From assembly GCA_002418205.1 (NCBI GenBank), contig DIDP01000075.1, positions 29,530 to 93,529 of the forward strand: DNA of 64,000 bases, read 5' to 3'. The notes below the pieces were generated by a model that was not told the origin of the DNA, searched no databases, and saw nothing but the letters and a program-made list of their open reading frames with translations. The translations under genes and the position numbers were made by a program. Below, piece after piece: positions 9,290 to 17,480 of this stretch; position 1 is the stretch's first letter, and the number at the start of each line of letters is the position of its first letter. The stretch is from Anaerolineales bacterium UBA5797. GTDB taxonomy: Bacteria; Chloroflexota; Anaerolineae; Anaerolineales; Villigracilaceae.

Positions 9290-9622
9290 ATGAAAACTTC
9301 GAAACACAACGTAATTATTCTTTTCCTGCTGGCAACCCTGGTTATGCTCGCTGCAAGCGGATGTTCGCAGATCGCCGGCGACCCAAATTTCACGCTGGTT
9401 GATGGGGAGACCGTCGCTGGCAATCTGATCATCCTCTCGCAAAATGCCACCCTCTCCGCGGGTTCTTCTGTGGACGGGTCGGTCATCATGGTATGCTGTA
9501 ATCTGATCGTAGAGGGAGAAGTGGCGGGCGATGTATCCCTGCTGACAGGAAATGTCATGGTCAATTCTCCTGCTGACGTGAAAGGTGACGTAAGCGTTCT
9601 TAGTGGAAACGTGTCCAAATAA
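9290..9622 (+). CDS. bactofilin-like lipoprotein
   Basis: 110 aa. The first 25 residues form a lipoprotein signal with a cysteine in LAASGC. The rest is a string of short hydrophobic/Gly repeats (GNLIIL, GSVIMV, GDVSLL, GNVMV, GDVSVL) typical of the right-handed beta-helix of bactofilin/polymer-forming proteins. A longer in-frame reading runs upstream but overlaps the membrane protein; the ATG with GAGGT upstream is preferred. It probably sits on the outer face of the membrane. A role in sigma-factor control is only inferred from position. Confidence 0.75.
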   Translation: MKTSKHNVIILFLLATLVMLAASGCSQIAGDPNFTLVDGETVAGNLIILSQNATLSAGSSVDGSVIMVCCNLIVEGEVAGDVSLLTGNVMVNSPADVKGDVSVLSGNVSK

Positions 9623-9643
9623 GAGGAAAGATTAGAGGTAAGC

Positions 9644-11773
9644 ATGAGCACAAATACTCATCACAACACGCACGCCAAGCCTGCGGACAAAACGACTCGC
9701 GCACAGCAAGCCGGCATGGATCATTCCGCGCATCAAGGACATGCCATGCCCGCCGAGACGAAAGACCACTCATCCCACGCTGGCCATGGAACCGACCACA
9801 CAGGTCACGAGCAAATGTTCCGCCTCCGCTTCTGGTGGAGTCTGCTCCTTAGCATCCCCGTTCTGATCTACAGTGAAATGCTCCAGATGTGGCTGGGATT
9901 CACTCCACCCGCGATTCCCTTCGCTGAATGGATTCCCTTCGCTGAATGGATTCCCTTCGTCTTTTCGGTGATCATCTTTGCCTACGGAGGACTTCCATTC
10001 CTCAACATGGCGATCCCCGAATTGAAAGACCGCAAACCCGGCATGATGACCCTCATCTCGCTTGCGATCTCGGTCGCGTTCGTGTACAGCGTCGCGGCGC
10101 AGTTCATCGCCCTCGGCGAAGGCTTCTTCTGGGAACTCGTCACGTTGATCGACATCATGCTCCTCGGTCACTGGCTGGAGATGCGCTCGGTGCGTCAAGC
10201 CTCGGGCGCGCTCAATGAACTCGCCAAACTCATGCCCGATACGGCGGAGCGCATCCAGCACGGCGACATGACCGAGAGTGTCCCTGTCTCTTCGCTCAAA
10301 CGCGGCGACCTGATTCTCGTCCGCCCCGGCGCGAGCATCCCCGCCGACGGCGAGGTGGTTGACGGACATTCCAGCGTCAGCGAAGCGATGATCACAGGCG
10401 AGTCCAAACCTGTCCACAAAATGAGCGGAATGAAGGTCATTGCCGGCACGATCAACGGCGATGGCAGCCTGCGTGTACGCGTCACTGCGACGGGAAACGA
10501 AACCGCCCTCGCCGGCATCATGCGGCTCGTCGAGCAGGCACAACAGTCCAAATCCAAAACACAGGTGCTCGCCGACAAAGCCGCGGGCTGGCTCTTTTAT
10601 ATAGCCCTCGCCGCCGCGCTCCTCACCGGCGTCGCCTGGATGCTCGCCGAGTCGTTCAACCTCGACGTGCTCAACCGCGTCGTGACCGTGCTGGTCATCG
10701 CCTGTCCGCATGCCCTGGGTCTTGCCATTCCACTCGTGGTTGCCATCACCACCGCGCTCGGCGCGCGCAACGGCATCCTCGTCCGCGACCGTCTTGCGCT
10801 CGAAGCCGCGCGCGAAATTGACGTTGTGATCTTCGATAAAACAGGAACATTGACTCAGGGTCAATTCGGCGTGGTGGATGTGGAGACAGCGGATGGCTGG
10901 GACTTTGACCGCGCGCTCGCCCTCGCCTCCGCAGTGGAATCTGACTCCGAGCATTTGATCGCGGGAGCCATCCGTCGCTTCGCGCGTGACCGGAAACTGG
11001 TCATCCCGCCCGTAAGCAATTTCTCCGCCCTGAAGGGACGCGGCGTGCAAGCCGATCACGAAGGCGAGACCTACTATGTTGGCGGACCTCGCCTGCTTGA
11101 AATGCTTTCCCTGGAACCCAACGGCGGCATGAAAACCTTCGTCGAAAAAGCCGCGTCCAGATCGCAGACCGTGGTGTACCTCGCGAAGAAAGACCGCATC
11201 CTCGCCGCCATCGCCGTCGCGGACGTAGTCCGCGAGGAGAGCAAACCTGCCGTGGATGAGTTGCGACGCATGGGCATCGAAGTTGCCATGCTGACAGGTG
11301 ACAGCCGTCCCGTTGCGGAGGCGGTCGCGAAGGATCTTGGGATCGAGCGCGTCTTTGCCGAGATCCTGCCGGAACACAAGGATGAAAAGGTTGCCGAGTT
11401 ACAAAAGTCCGGGAAGCGCGTGGCCATGGTTGGCGACGGTGTGAACGACGCGCCTGCATTAACTCGTGCGGATGTGGGCATTGCCATTGGCGGCGGCACG
11501 GACGTTGCCATCGAATCGGCGGGCTTGATCCTGGTCAACAGTAACCCGCTGGACGTGGTCAAGATCTTCAAACTCAGCCGCGCCAGTTACCGCAAGATGA
11601 TCCAGAATCTGTGGTGGGCGGCGGGTTATAACATCGTTGCCATCCCGCTGGCGGCAGGTGTGCTTGTCAATTGGGGCATCCTGCTTTCGCCCGCGGTGGG
11701 CGCGCTGCTGATGTCCATCAGCACGATCGTGGTGGCGATCAATGCACAACTGTTGCGAGGGTCGGAACTCTAG
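9644..11773 (+). CDS. copB: copper-translocating P-type ATPase, CopB type (P1B)
   Basis: 709 aa. The N-terminus carries 11 His in 56 residues and no Cys-x-x-Cys metal-binding domain. The intramembrane motif is CPH ([12 protein letters not shown]), which marks the CopB branch. The actuator TGES, phosphorylation DKTGT and hinge GDGVNDAP motifs are all present. It should export copper or silver at ATP cost. The gene follows the lipoprotein by 21 bases with a GAGG site. A short tandem duplication lies in the first transmembrane region. Confidence 0.93.
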   Translation: MSTNTHHNTHAKPADKTTRAQQAGMDHSAHQGHAMPAETKDHSSHAGHGTDHTGHEQMFRLRFWWSLLLSIPVLIYSEMLQMWLGFTPPAIPFAEWIPFAEWIPFVFSVIIFAYGGLPFLNMAIPELKDRKPGMMTLISLAISVAFVYSVAAQFIALGEGFFWELVTLIDIMLLGHWLEMRSVRQASGALNELAKLMPDTAERIQHGDMTESVPVSSLKRGDLILVRPGASIPADGEVVDGHSSVSEAMITGESKPVHKMSGMKVIAGTINGDGSLRVRVTATGNETALAGIMRLVEQAQQSKSKTQVLADKAAGWLFYIALAAALLTGVAWMLAESFNLDVLNRVVTVLVIACPHALGLAIPLVVAITTALGARNGILVRDRLALEAAREIDVVIFDKTGTLTQGQFGVVDVETADGWDFDRALALASAVESDSEHLIAGAIRRFARDRKLVIPPVSNFSALKGRGVQADHEGETYYVGGPRLLEMLSLEPNGGMKTFVEKAASRSQTVVYLAKKDRILAAIAVADVVREESKPAVDELRRMGIEVAMLTGDSRPVAEAVAKDLGIERVFAEILPEHKDEKVAELQKSGKRVAMVGDGVNDAPALTRADVGIAIGGGTDVAIESAGLILVNSNPLDVVKIFKLSRASYRKMIQNLWWAAGYNIVAIPLAAGVLVNWGILLSPAVGALLMSISTIVVAINAQLLRGSEL
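9913..9959 (+). repeat. 18-bp tandem repeat inside copB
   Basis: The unit GATTCCCTTCGCTGAATG occurs twice exactly, followed by 11 bases of a third copy. It encodes [14 protein letters not shown] at the edge of the first transmembrane segments and keeps the frame. Confidence 0.9.
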
Positions 11774-11786
11774 CGGAATCAAAAAA

Positions 11787-11808
11787 TGGGACGCGTCCAG
11801 GCGTCCCA
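11787..11808. terminator. bidirectional terminator between copB and the STAS gene
   Basis: TGGGACGC and GCGTCCCA pair around a 6-base loop. The stem is preceded by a run of A on the plus strand, which serves as the T-tract for the minus-strand gene. Confidence 0.7.
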
Positions 11809-11828
11809 TAATGGAATCGATCTTCGGC

Positions 11829-12233
11829 TTAGAAGGAGGCGATGGCGGTCTGCATGTCCTTGAAGGTTTCGATGAACATGTCGAATCCGCTCATTTCGAA
11901 GGTGCCGCGCACATCGTCCGAGAGGTTGAGCAATTTCAGATGCGGAGATTTATAGGTCCCTTTGCTGATGCCTTTTTTAATATCCTCTTCGCTTAAGTTG
12001 GCCTCCGGGTTGAGGGAACGGAGTTTGTTGAAGAGGACGTTCAAGGTGCGGAAACCGGCGCTGCTGATGAATTTCGTATGGGTAAGATCCACAAGCATGT
12101 AGCGGGCGCCGCCTTCGATCAACTCCTCCGCCCTGGACTGAAAAGCCTGATACGTGGATGAATCGATGTTGCCATCCACATGCATCACGGTGACTGGGAC
12201 CCGACCGTTTTCTGCGTAAACCTTGATCTCCAT
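11829..12233 (-). CDS. STAS-domain anti-sigma factor antagonist-like protein
   Basis: 134 aa. VTVMHVDGNIDSSTYQAF and the loop KFISSAGFRTL (about residues 55-65) match the SpoIIAA/STAS fold, with the Ser that is usually phosphorylated. The protein is slightly long because of an inserted NLSEEDIKKG stretch. No anti-sigma kinase is nearby. An AAGGAG site precedes the ATG and a TATAAT box lies about 30 bases further up. It likely acts in a partner-switching pathway encoded elsewhere. Confidence 0.85.
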   Translation of the reverse strand: MEIKVYAENGRVPVTVMHVDGNIDSSTYQAFQSRAEELIEGGARYMLVDLTHTKFISSAGFRTLNVLFNKLRSLNPEANLSEEDIKKGISKGTYKSPHLKLLNLSDDVRGTFEMSGFDMFIETFKDMQTAIASF

Positions 12234-12286
12234 GAGCTGCTCCTTTTGTGACTTTGGCTTTTGGGATTATATCGTAACTTTGCGGT

Positions 12287-13036
12287 TTACTCGACTTGGA
12301 GACGGTCAAGAGCGGCGGGGATTTCGGATAACGAACCCAGGCTCGCGTCCGGCTGGACCTGAACCTGCTCCTCGGTGAATGGGTCTGCGTGGCGGCTGAT
12401 CCAGATCCCATATAGTCCCACGTTCTGTGCGCCGCGGATATCTGCATCCAGATTATCGCCGACCATCACTGCCTCGCCGGGATTGCAATACCAATGCGAG
12501 AGCGCCAGTTCGAAGATGCGCGGGTGCGGTTTGCGGTAACTGCAATGCGCGGAGGTCAGGATGAAATCGAAGTAGCGGCTGATGCCGAACTTGCGCGCCA
12601 GTTGCTGAACGTCATCATCATCGCCTGCGTTCGAGATCATGCCGAGGTTGTAGCCGTTATCCGCAAGTTTCTTGAGGGTCGGGATGGCTTCCTCCTCCAG
12701 CACCCAGTTGGTCTGCGTGACGGCGAACAGCGCATTCAGCGCATCGCGGATGACCTCGCTGGGAATATCCTCGTATCCCTTGTCTTTCAGCAACTCGCGC
12801 AGGACGGAGGTGTAGGTGGTTTCGAGCAGATCCTTCTCGCGTTGTTTGAAATAGTCGTCAAGTTTCCGGCGGAACTCAACCGGAAACGTAGACAGGTTGA
12901 GTTCCATGCCCTGGGATTGAAGGTATCTCGTGAGCTTTTCGTCGGCGTGAGCCATGACGGGCTGCCAATCACTGCGTCCGTACATGAGCGTTCCGCCCAG
13001 ATCGAGAATGACAGCGCGAATGATTTTTCGGGACAT
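12287..13036 (-). CDS. HAD-superfamily hydrolase
   Basis: 249 aa. Motif I is DLGGT (Asp nucleophile near residue 11; the second Asp of DxD is Gly), motif II lies near LILTSAHCSYRKPHP and motif IV is MVGDNLDADI. A helical cap lies between residues 20 and 110. This is the haloacid dehalogenase/phosphatase type; the substrate is not identifiable. The loss of the second Asp weakens a phosphatase assignment. Confidence 0.85.
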   Translation of the reverse strand: MSRKIIRAVILDLGGTLMYGRSDWQPVMAHADEKLTRYLQSQGMELNLSTFPVEFRRKLDDYFKQREKDLLETTYTSVLRELLKDKGYEDIPSEVIRDALNALFAVTQTNWVLEEEAIPTLKKLADNGYNLGMISNAGDDDDVQQLARKFGISRYFDFILTSAHCSYRKPHPRIFELALSHWYCNPGEAVMVGDNLDADIRGAQNVGLYGIWISRHADPFTEEQVQVQPDASLGSLSEIPAALDRLQVE

Positions 13037-13043
13037 GATGGGT

Positions 13044-13049
13044 TTTATA
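13044..13049 (-). promoter_or_regulatory. -10 box (TATAAA) for leaderless HAD gene
   Basis: TATAAA on the minus strand lies 7 bases before the ATG of the HAD gene, with no Shine-Dalgarno sequence between. Confidence 0.4.
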
Positions 13050-13087
13050 CTTGGGGGGTAAAAGTCCGGGGTTTTCCGGTGTATAGC

Positions 13088-14398
13088 CTATTCTCCGCGC
13101 AGTTCCTGTGTCAGAGGTTTTTGCGGCAGCGTGGTGACCAGAACCTTGTCCACGCGGCGGCCGTCCATGTCGATGACTTCGAAATTGTAACTGTTCCACT
13201 CGAAATGATCGGTCACCTGCGGCACGCGGCCCAACGACATCATCACGAATCCGCTGAGGGTTTCGTATTCATCTTCGTGCGGCAGGATCGGCAGGTTGAA
13301 GATCTCCTTGAACTCGTCAACTTCCAACATGCCATCCAGCAGCCAGGAGCCGTCCTGCCGTTGTGTGGCCTGGGGTTCGTCCTGTTCCATCTCACCCACA
13401 ATCTCTTCAAGGATGTCGTTGATCGTCAGCAGTCCCTGCAAGCCGCCGAACTCGTCAATGACCAGGAGAATGTCCGTCCCTTTTTCTTTCAGGATCTCCA
13501 ATGCGCGCGAAGCGAGCATTGTCTCGGGCACGTAGAAGGCAGGCTTGAGCATTTCCTTGAGGTTGATCTTTTCGCCTTTCAGGCTTGGCACGAGCAGGTC
13601 TCTTGCCTTGACAATGCCCAAAATGACATCCAGCGTTCCCTGACGTACAGGGAACCGTGAGAATTCGTTCGCGGCGATCTTCGCGCGGATCTCCTCGATC
13701 GTATCGTCGATATCCAGCCAGACGATATCCGTGCGCGGCGTCATCAGCGAATACACGCGGTGGTCGCCCAGGCTGAAGACGCCCTCCACCATGTCGTGTT
13801 CGGCTTCCTCGAAGATGCCGGCCTGTGTCCCCTGGTCAATCAGCAGTTGGATCTCCTCCTCCGTTACTGGAGGTTCGTTTCCGGGTTCGACGCCCAGAAA
13901 TTTTAATGAGAACTCGGTTGTTTTTCCGAGTACCCATACGAACGGGGAAAAGAGTTTTGAAACTACGATCATCGAACCGCTCATTAACGATGCAATCCGT
14001 TCCGGATTGTGCAGGGCAATCCGCTTGGGAACAAGTTCTCCAATCAAGATCGAGAAGAATGTGATGACAATGACCACGATCCCCAATGCGATGGAATTGG
14101 CATAATCGGTCAGCAGGGGGATTCTTCCGATCAAGGCCCCCAAAGGCGCTGCAAGTCTTGCGCCACCGATGGCGCCGGTGAACACTCCAACAAGCGTGAT
14201 CCCGATCTGGACTGTCGAAAGGAACAGGTTGGGATTCTCCATTAATTGCAGGGCATTTTTTGCCCGTAGATCGCCTTCATTAAGCCTTTGTTGCAAGCGC
14301 GCCTTGCGGGATGAAGCTATGGACATTTCCGACATTGCTAATATTGCATTGAGTATGATGACGGCTAGGATGATCAGTATTTCCGTGGTGATATTCAT
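13088..14398 (-). CDS. CNNM/HlyC-CorC family membrane protein (DUF21-CBS-CorC_HlyC)
   Basis: 436 aa. The DUF21 transmembrane domain (about residues 1-190) is followed by a CBS pair (SLMTPRTDIVWLDID to LLTINDILEEIVGEM) and a C-terminal CorC/HlyC domain (about residues 350-430). Family members are linked to magnesium or other cation transport and to ion homeostasis. The gene is complete. It is followed after 52 bases by the HAD gene on the same strand. Confidence 0.92.
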   Translation of the reverse strand: MNITTEILIILAVIILNAILAMSEMSIASSRKARLQQRLNEGDLRAKNALQLMENPNLFLSTVQIGITLVGVFTGAIGGARLAAPLGALIGRIPLLTDYANSIALGIVVIVITFFSILIGELVPKRIALHNPERIASLMSGSMIVVSKLFSPFVWVLGKTTEFSLKFLGVEPGNEPPVTEEEIQLLIDQGTQAGIFEEAEHDMVEGVFSLGDHRVYSLMTPRTDIVWLDIDDTIEEIRAKIAANEFSRFPVRQGTLDVILGIVKARDLLVPSLKGEKINLKEMLKPAFYVPETMLASRALEILKEKGTDILLVIDEFGGLQGLLTINDILEEIVGEMEQDEPQATQRQDGSWLLDGMLEVDEFKEIFNLPILPHEDEYETLSGFVMMSLGRVPQVTDHFEWNSYNFEVIDMDGRRVDKVLVTTLPQKPLTQELRGE

Positions 14399-14587
14399 CG
14401 AGGATTATTATTCGCGTATATTTTGGGTGGACACTTAACGAATATGCTTAAAGCACGATAAGCCCGCCGACCAGCATCAGCGGGAGGATGTAAGTGTTGA
14501 AAGTAATTACTATCTAGGGGAACTTCGTCTGACATGATCCGGTGAACTTCTCTATGTTCTTCGCTATTGTACTATGAATATCGCATC
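14399..14587. other. gene-free spacer upstream of the CNNM gene
   Basis: AT-richer than its surroundings. On the minus strand 14448-14513 encodes a short hydrophobic peptide ending in ILPLMLVGGLIVL-stop, preceded by a stop in the same frame. It may be the 3' remnant of a lost membrane-protein gene or chance. Nothing else was recognised. Confidence 0.3.
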
Positions 14588-15646
14588 TCACCCAACTTTT
14601 ATACCTGATCCCGCTTCGACGCTTCCCACCACCCAGACGGCCTGGTCCAATTCCATTGCGCGGGCAAGCAGGGAATCCAATTTCTCCCACGGTACTCCAA
14701 GCAACAATCCTCCGCTTGTTTGCGGATCGAATAAAAGCATCTGGTTTTCTTCATCGATCGAACCCGCAAAACTTACTTTCGACTCGAAGTGGCTTTTGTT
14801 ATCAAAGGCGCCGCCTGCAAAACATCCCTTTTCCGCATATTTCCGCGCGCAGGAGATGAACGGGATCTTCGCAAACTCAAACCTCAAAGACACGCCCGAC
14901 GCGTCCGCCATCTCCATGCCATGACCGAGCAGGCTGTAGCCTGTGATGTCCGTCCCGCCGCGTAGCCCGAACTCGCTGGCAAGCAGGCTTGCCCTGTTGT
15001 TCAATTGCTTCATCCAGTTGACCGCTTCAAGGACATCCTTGTCGTCCGCCTGTTCGCGCTTCAGGGCTGTGGTCGTCACCCCGAACCCGAGGGGTTTCGT
15101 AAGCACCAGCGCGTCGCCTTCCTTGAGTCCTCCCTTGCTCAGCATCCTGCGCGGATCGACAAAGCCGATGACGACAAGTCCGTACTTCGGTTCCTTGTCC
15201 TTGACCGTGTGTCCTCCGGCAATGACAACGCCCGCTTCGCGCGCTTTTTCCGCGCCGCCGCGGATGATCTCGCTGGAAATTTCATTCGGCAGATCTTCGG
15301 GTAACGCCGCGACGTTCAGCGCAAGGAAGGGCTGTCCGCCCATGGCGTAAACATCCGAAAGGCTGTTTGCCGCGGCGATGGAGCCGTAATCGTAGGCATC
15401 ATCCACGACCGGCGTGAAGAAATCCGTGGTTACGACGATTGCCCGGTCTTCTTCCAAACGCCAAACGGCCGCGTCGTCCAGTTCCCGCAGACCAACCAAA
15501 AGGTCCGGGAAGGAGGCGGCTGAAAAGACGTCTTTTACAGGACGCAGCACCTGCGTCAGCGCGTCGGCGCTTAGTTTGGACGCTCAACCCGCACAGGCGG
15601 ATAAGGTCGTCAGGCGGATTTCGCGTCCGGTTTTTGGGATCGGCAT
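14588..15646 (-). CDS. selD: selenide, water dikinase SelD, selenocysteine-containing (in-frame TGA)
   Basis: 352 aa if the TGA at 15584-15586 is read as selenocysteine. The peptide before it is IRLTTLSACAG, then Sec21, then ASKLSADAL. This aligns with the catalytic Cys17 region of E. coli SelD (LTQYSHGAGCGCK). The reading stays in one frame and runs straight into the rest of SelD (RELDDAAVW, TTDFFTPVVDD, AGGHTVKD, LLGHGMEMA, QTSGGLLL). SelD makes selenophosphate from selenide and ATP for Sec and selenouridine synthesis. The shorter reading from GTG 15550 would lack the catalytic residue. The ATG at 15646 has no clear ribosome site. SelA, SelB and tRNA-Sec are not in the window but must exist elsewhere if the readthrough is real. 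Confidence 0.9.
15541..15557 (-). promoter_or_regulatory. bacterial SECIS-like hairpin in selD
   Basis: A perfect 6-bp stem (GACGCA/TGCGTC) closes a 5-base loop GGTGC that starts 32 nt after the TGA. Bacterial SECIS elements have an apical loop 16-37 nt after the UGA with a G in the first two loop positions. Both criteria are met. Confidence 0.7.
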
Positions 15647-15659
15647 TTTTATAAAAACT

Positions 15660-15697
15660 TGAAAGTGAAAAGTGGTTGGTGCTGCCTTCCACTTTCC
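15660..15697 (-). terminator. possible terminator after the SPFH gene
   Basis: CCACTTTCC (15689-15697) pairs with the facing repeat GAAAAGTGG (15667-15675) around a 13-base loop, 12 bases past the stop of the SPFH gene. The T-rich tail is not immediate, so strength is uncertain. Confidence 0.4.
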
Positions 15698-15709
15698 ATA
15701 AAAAAGGTT

Positions 15710-16750
15710 TTACGGAGTTGATGGCGTGGTCGGCGGGTTGGTGGTCGTATTTGGCAGAGGCAGAATGAATTGGTTGCCGCTTGGGATGAAGATCGTCTGC
15801 ACGCCCGGCGCCAGTTTCAGGATGTATTGGTATTGCAGGATTTCGGGGTTTGCCTGAAGCGATTGCCCGATCAACTCATTTGCCTGCGCCTGCGCCTGCG
15901 CCTGGATGATCTGCGCCTCCGCTGCACCTTTGGCTGCGATCACTGCCGCGTCAGCCTGACCCTGCGCGATCTGGCGGGCTTGCTCGGCTTCCTGCTTCTT
16001 CGATTCGACGACGAACGCGGCTTGCAATGCCTGTTGCTCCGCGATCTGCTTCTGCTCGATGGATTGGGCATATTCCTCGGTGAAGGTGATGTCGCGCAGC
16101 ACGAAATCAACGAGCGTCAGGCCGTTGCTCGCCATCACTTCTTCCAGTTGCTGGGTGATCTGGGTGGTCATATCGAAACGCTTCGTGCTGAGCACTTCAT
16201 CCACCCGGTATTGCGAGACCGCATCGCGGATGATGCCGCGCGCCTGCGGCAGGATCAGGTCGTCCTGATAGCGGCGCTGCCAGGTCTTATGGATCTCGAT
16301 CACCTGTGAAGGTTCGATGCGATAGATGACGGACGAATCCACAAAAATACGCTGGCCATCAGAGGTGCGCGCCTCAACGGTGATGAGTCCCTGCGTCTCG
16401 CCTTCGCTGGCGGTACGCGCCATGGTAAAGGTCTGGGTTGTGGTCTGGTACAGTTCCACCCGCTCAACGAATGGCACGATCCAATGCAGACCCGGTTTTA
16501 GCGGTTCGGGGCGCAGACCGCCCTCCCCGAGAATGGTGATCACAACGCCCGCTTCCGTTGGTTCGATGAAGACCAGACCCGCACCGACCGCGGTAAGCAC
16601 AATGGCTAAGACGATCAGCCCGATAGTCAGGGATGTCAGACCCTTTACATTTTGTTTGCGACTTGCACGCATGACTGCCAGGAAACCCAGACCAATTACA
16701 GCCAGCCAGGATAGACCTGCCAAAGACTTGATGAAATCAGCGATATTCAT
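15710..16750 (-). CDS. SPFH/Band 7 (prohibitin-like) membrane protein
   Basis: 346 aa. Two hydrophobic segments lie near residues 13-28 and 38-65, followed by a Band 7 domain (RPEPLKPGLHWIVPFVERVELY to FVLRDITFTEEYAQ). A long Ala/Gln/Glu-rich coiled coil follows (about residues 220-290), then a Pro/Thr tail. SPFH proteins form membrane-bound ring assemblies. The start at 16750 has a perfect GGAGGA site; a longer frame exists but lacks one. It is a different subfamily from the slipin at 21657. Confidence 0.88.
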   Translation of the reverse strand: MNIADFIKSLAGLSWLAVIGLGFLAVMRASRKQNVKGLTSLTIGLIVLAIVLTAVGAGLVFIEPTEAGVVITILGEGGLRPEPLKPGLHWIVPFVERVELYQTTTQTFTMARTASEGETQGLITVEARTSDGQRIFVDSSVIYRIEPSQVIEIHKTWQRRYQDDLILPQARGIIRDAVSQYRVDEVLSTKRFDMTTQITQQLEEVMASNGLTLVDFVLRDITFTEEYAQSIEQKQIAEQQALQAAFVVESKKQEAEQARQIAQGQADAAVIAAKGAAEAQIIQAQAQAQANELIGQSLQANPEILQYQYILKLAPGVQTIFIPSGNQFILPLPNTTTNPPTTPSTP

Positions 16751-16802
16751 TGTTCCTCCAAATGATATTGAAAATATTATACCGCCATGATAGCATAGCG
16801 CT

Positions 16803-17480
16803 ATGCACACGGGCAAAGGACAGGTCGTTGAACTGATACTGGAGAATGGACACCTTCAGGCGCGGATTTCTTGCCCCGCCAACCTGATTCCCTCTCCGGG
16901 TCAATACCTGCTCGCAGGCAGCGCCTCCATCTTGGACCCGCTGCCTGTGCCCCTTTTCTTTACGGATTCCGCCCTTCAAGGTTTTATCGCCTCCGCTCCC
17001 GTGCCGGATGCGTGGAATCCGGGGCAGGAAGTTTTCTTGCGCGGTCCGCTGGGACGCGGATTCGATCTGCCTCCGTCGGCGCGCAAGGTGGCGTTGATTG
17101 CGTTCGATGGTCCACCGGCGCGTTTGCGCGGATTGATCCAGCCGGCGTTGAAACAATCTGCATCCGTTGTGATCGTTTGCGAATCGGAGGAGGCGAACCT
17201 GCCCGATGAAGTGGAGGTACAGCCACTGTCCCTCATGGATGATGTTGTCGAGTGGGCGGATTTCATCGCCATTGATGTCTTGCGCGGGAGTCTGTTGGGA
17301 TTGAGAGAAAGGATGGGCGGGCGGAATCAGTTAGCGGCTTTGGCAGAGGCGCAAGTGCTGGTCCACACGCCTGTCCCGTGCGGGGGAATCGCGGATTGCG
17401 GCGTCTGCGCGGTGAACACAAAATCCGGCTGGAAACTGGCTTGCAAGGACGGACCCGTTTTTGCGTGGAGGGAAATTTAG
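16803..17480 (+). CDS. PyrK-like iron-sulfur electron transfer protein (orphan)
   Basis: 225 aa. The C-terminus has four Cys spaced C-x5-C-x2-C-x11-C ending in CKDGPVF, the 2Fe-2S signature of dihydroorotate dehydrogenase electron transfer subunits. LRGPLGRGFDLP (about residues 78-90) matches the GPLGxGF motif. The FAD-binding arginine motif and the Gly-rich NAD motif are not evident. No pyrD is adjacent. It could deliver electrons to a distant PyrD or to another oxidoreductase. The gene ends 4 bases inside the convergent gene's 3' end. Confidence 0.75.
   Translation: MHTGKGQVVELILENGHLQARISCPANLIPSPGQYLLAGSASILDPLPVPLFFTDSALQGFIASAPVPDAWNPGQEVFLRGPLGRGFDLPPSARKVALIAFDGPPARLRGLIQPALKQSASVVIVCESEEANLPDEVEVQPLSLMDDVVEWADFIAIDVLRGSLLGLRERMGGRNQLAALAEAQVLVHTPVPCGGIADCGVCAVNTKSGWKLACKDGPVFAWREI

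Noticed and set aside
9770..11377. 535-codon open frame on the minus strand opposite copB
   Set aside because: The plus-strand frame has all P-type ATPase motifs; the antisense frame is low-complexity His/Arg-rich and has no family.
15584..15586. selD TGA as a sequencing error or nonsense mutation
   Set aside because: It falls exactly on the catalytic position, no frame change is needed and a SECIS-like hairpin follows; Sec is the simpler reading.
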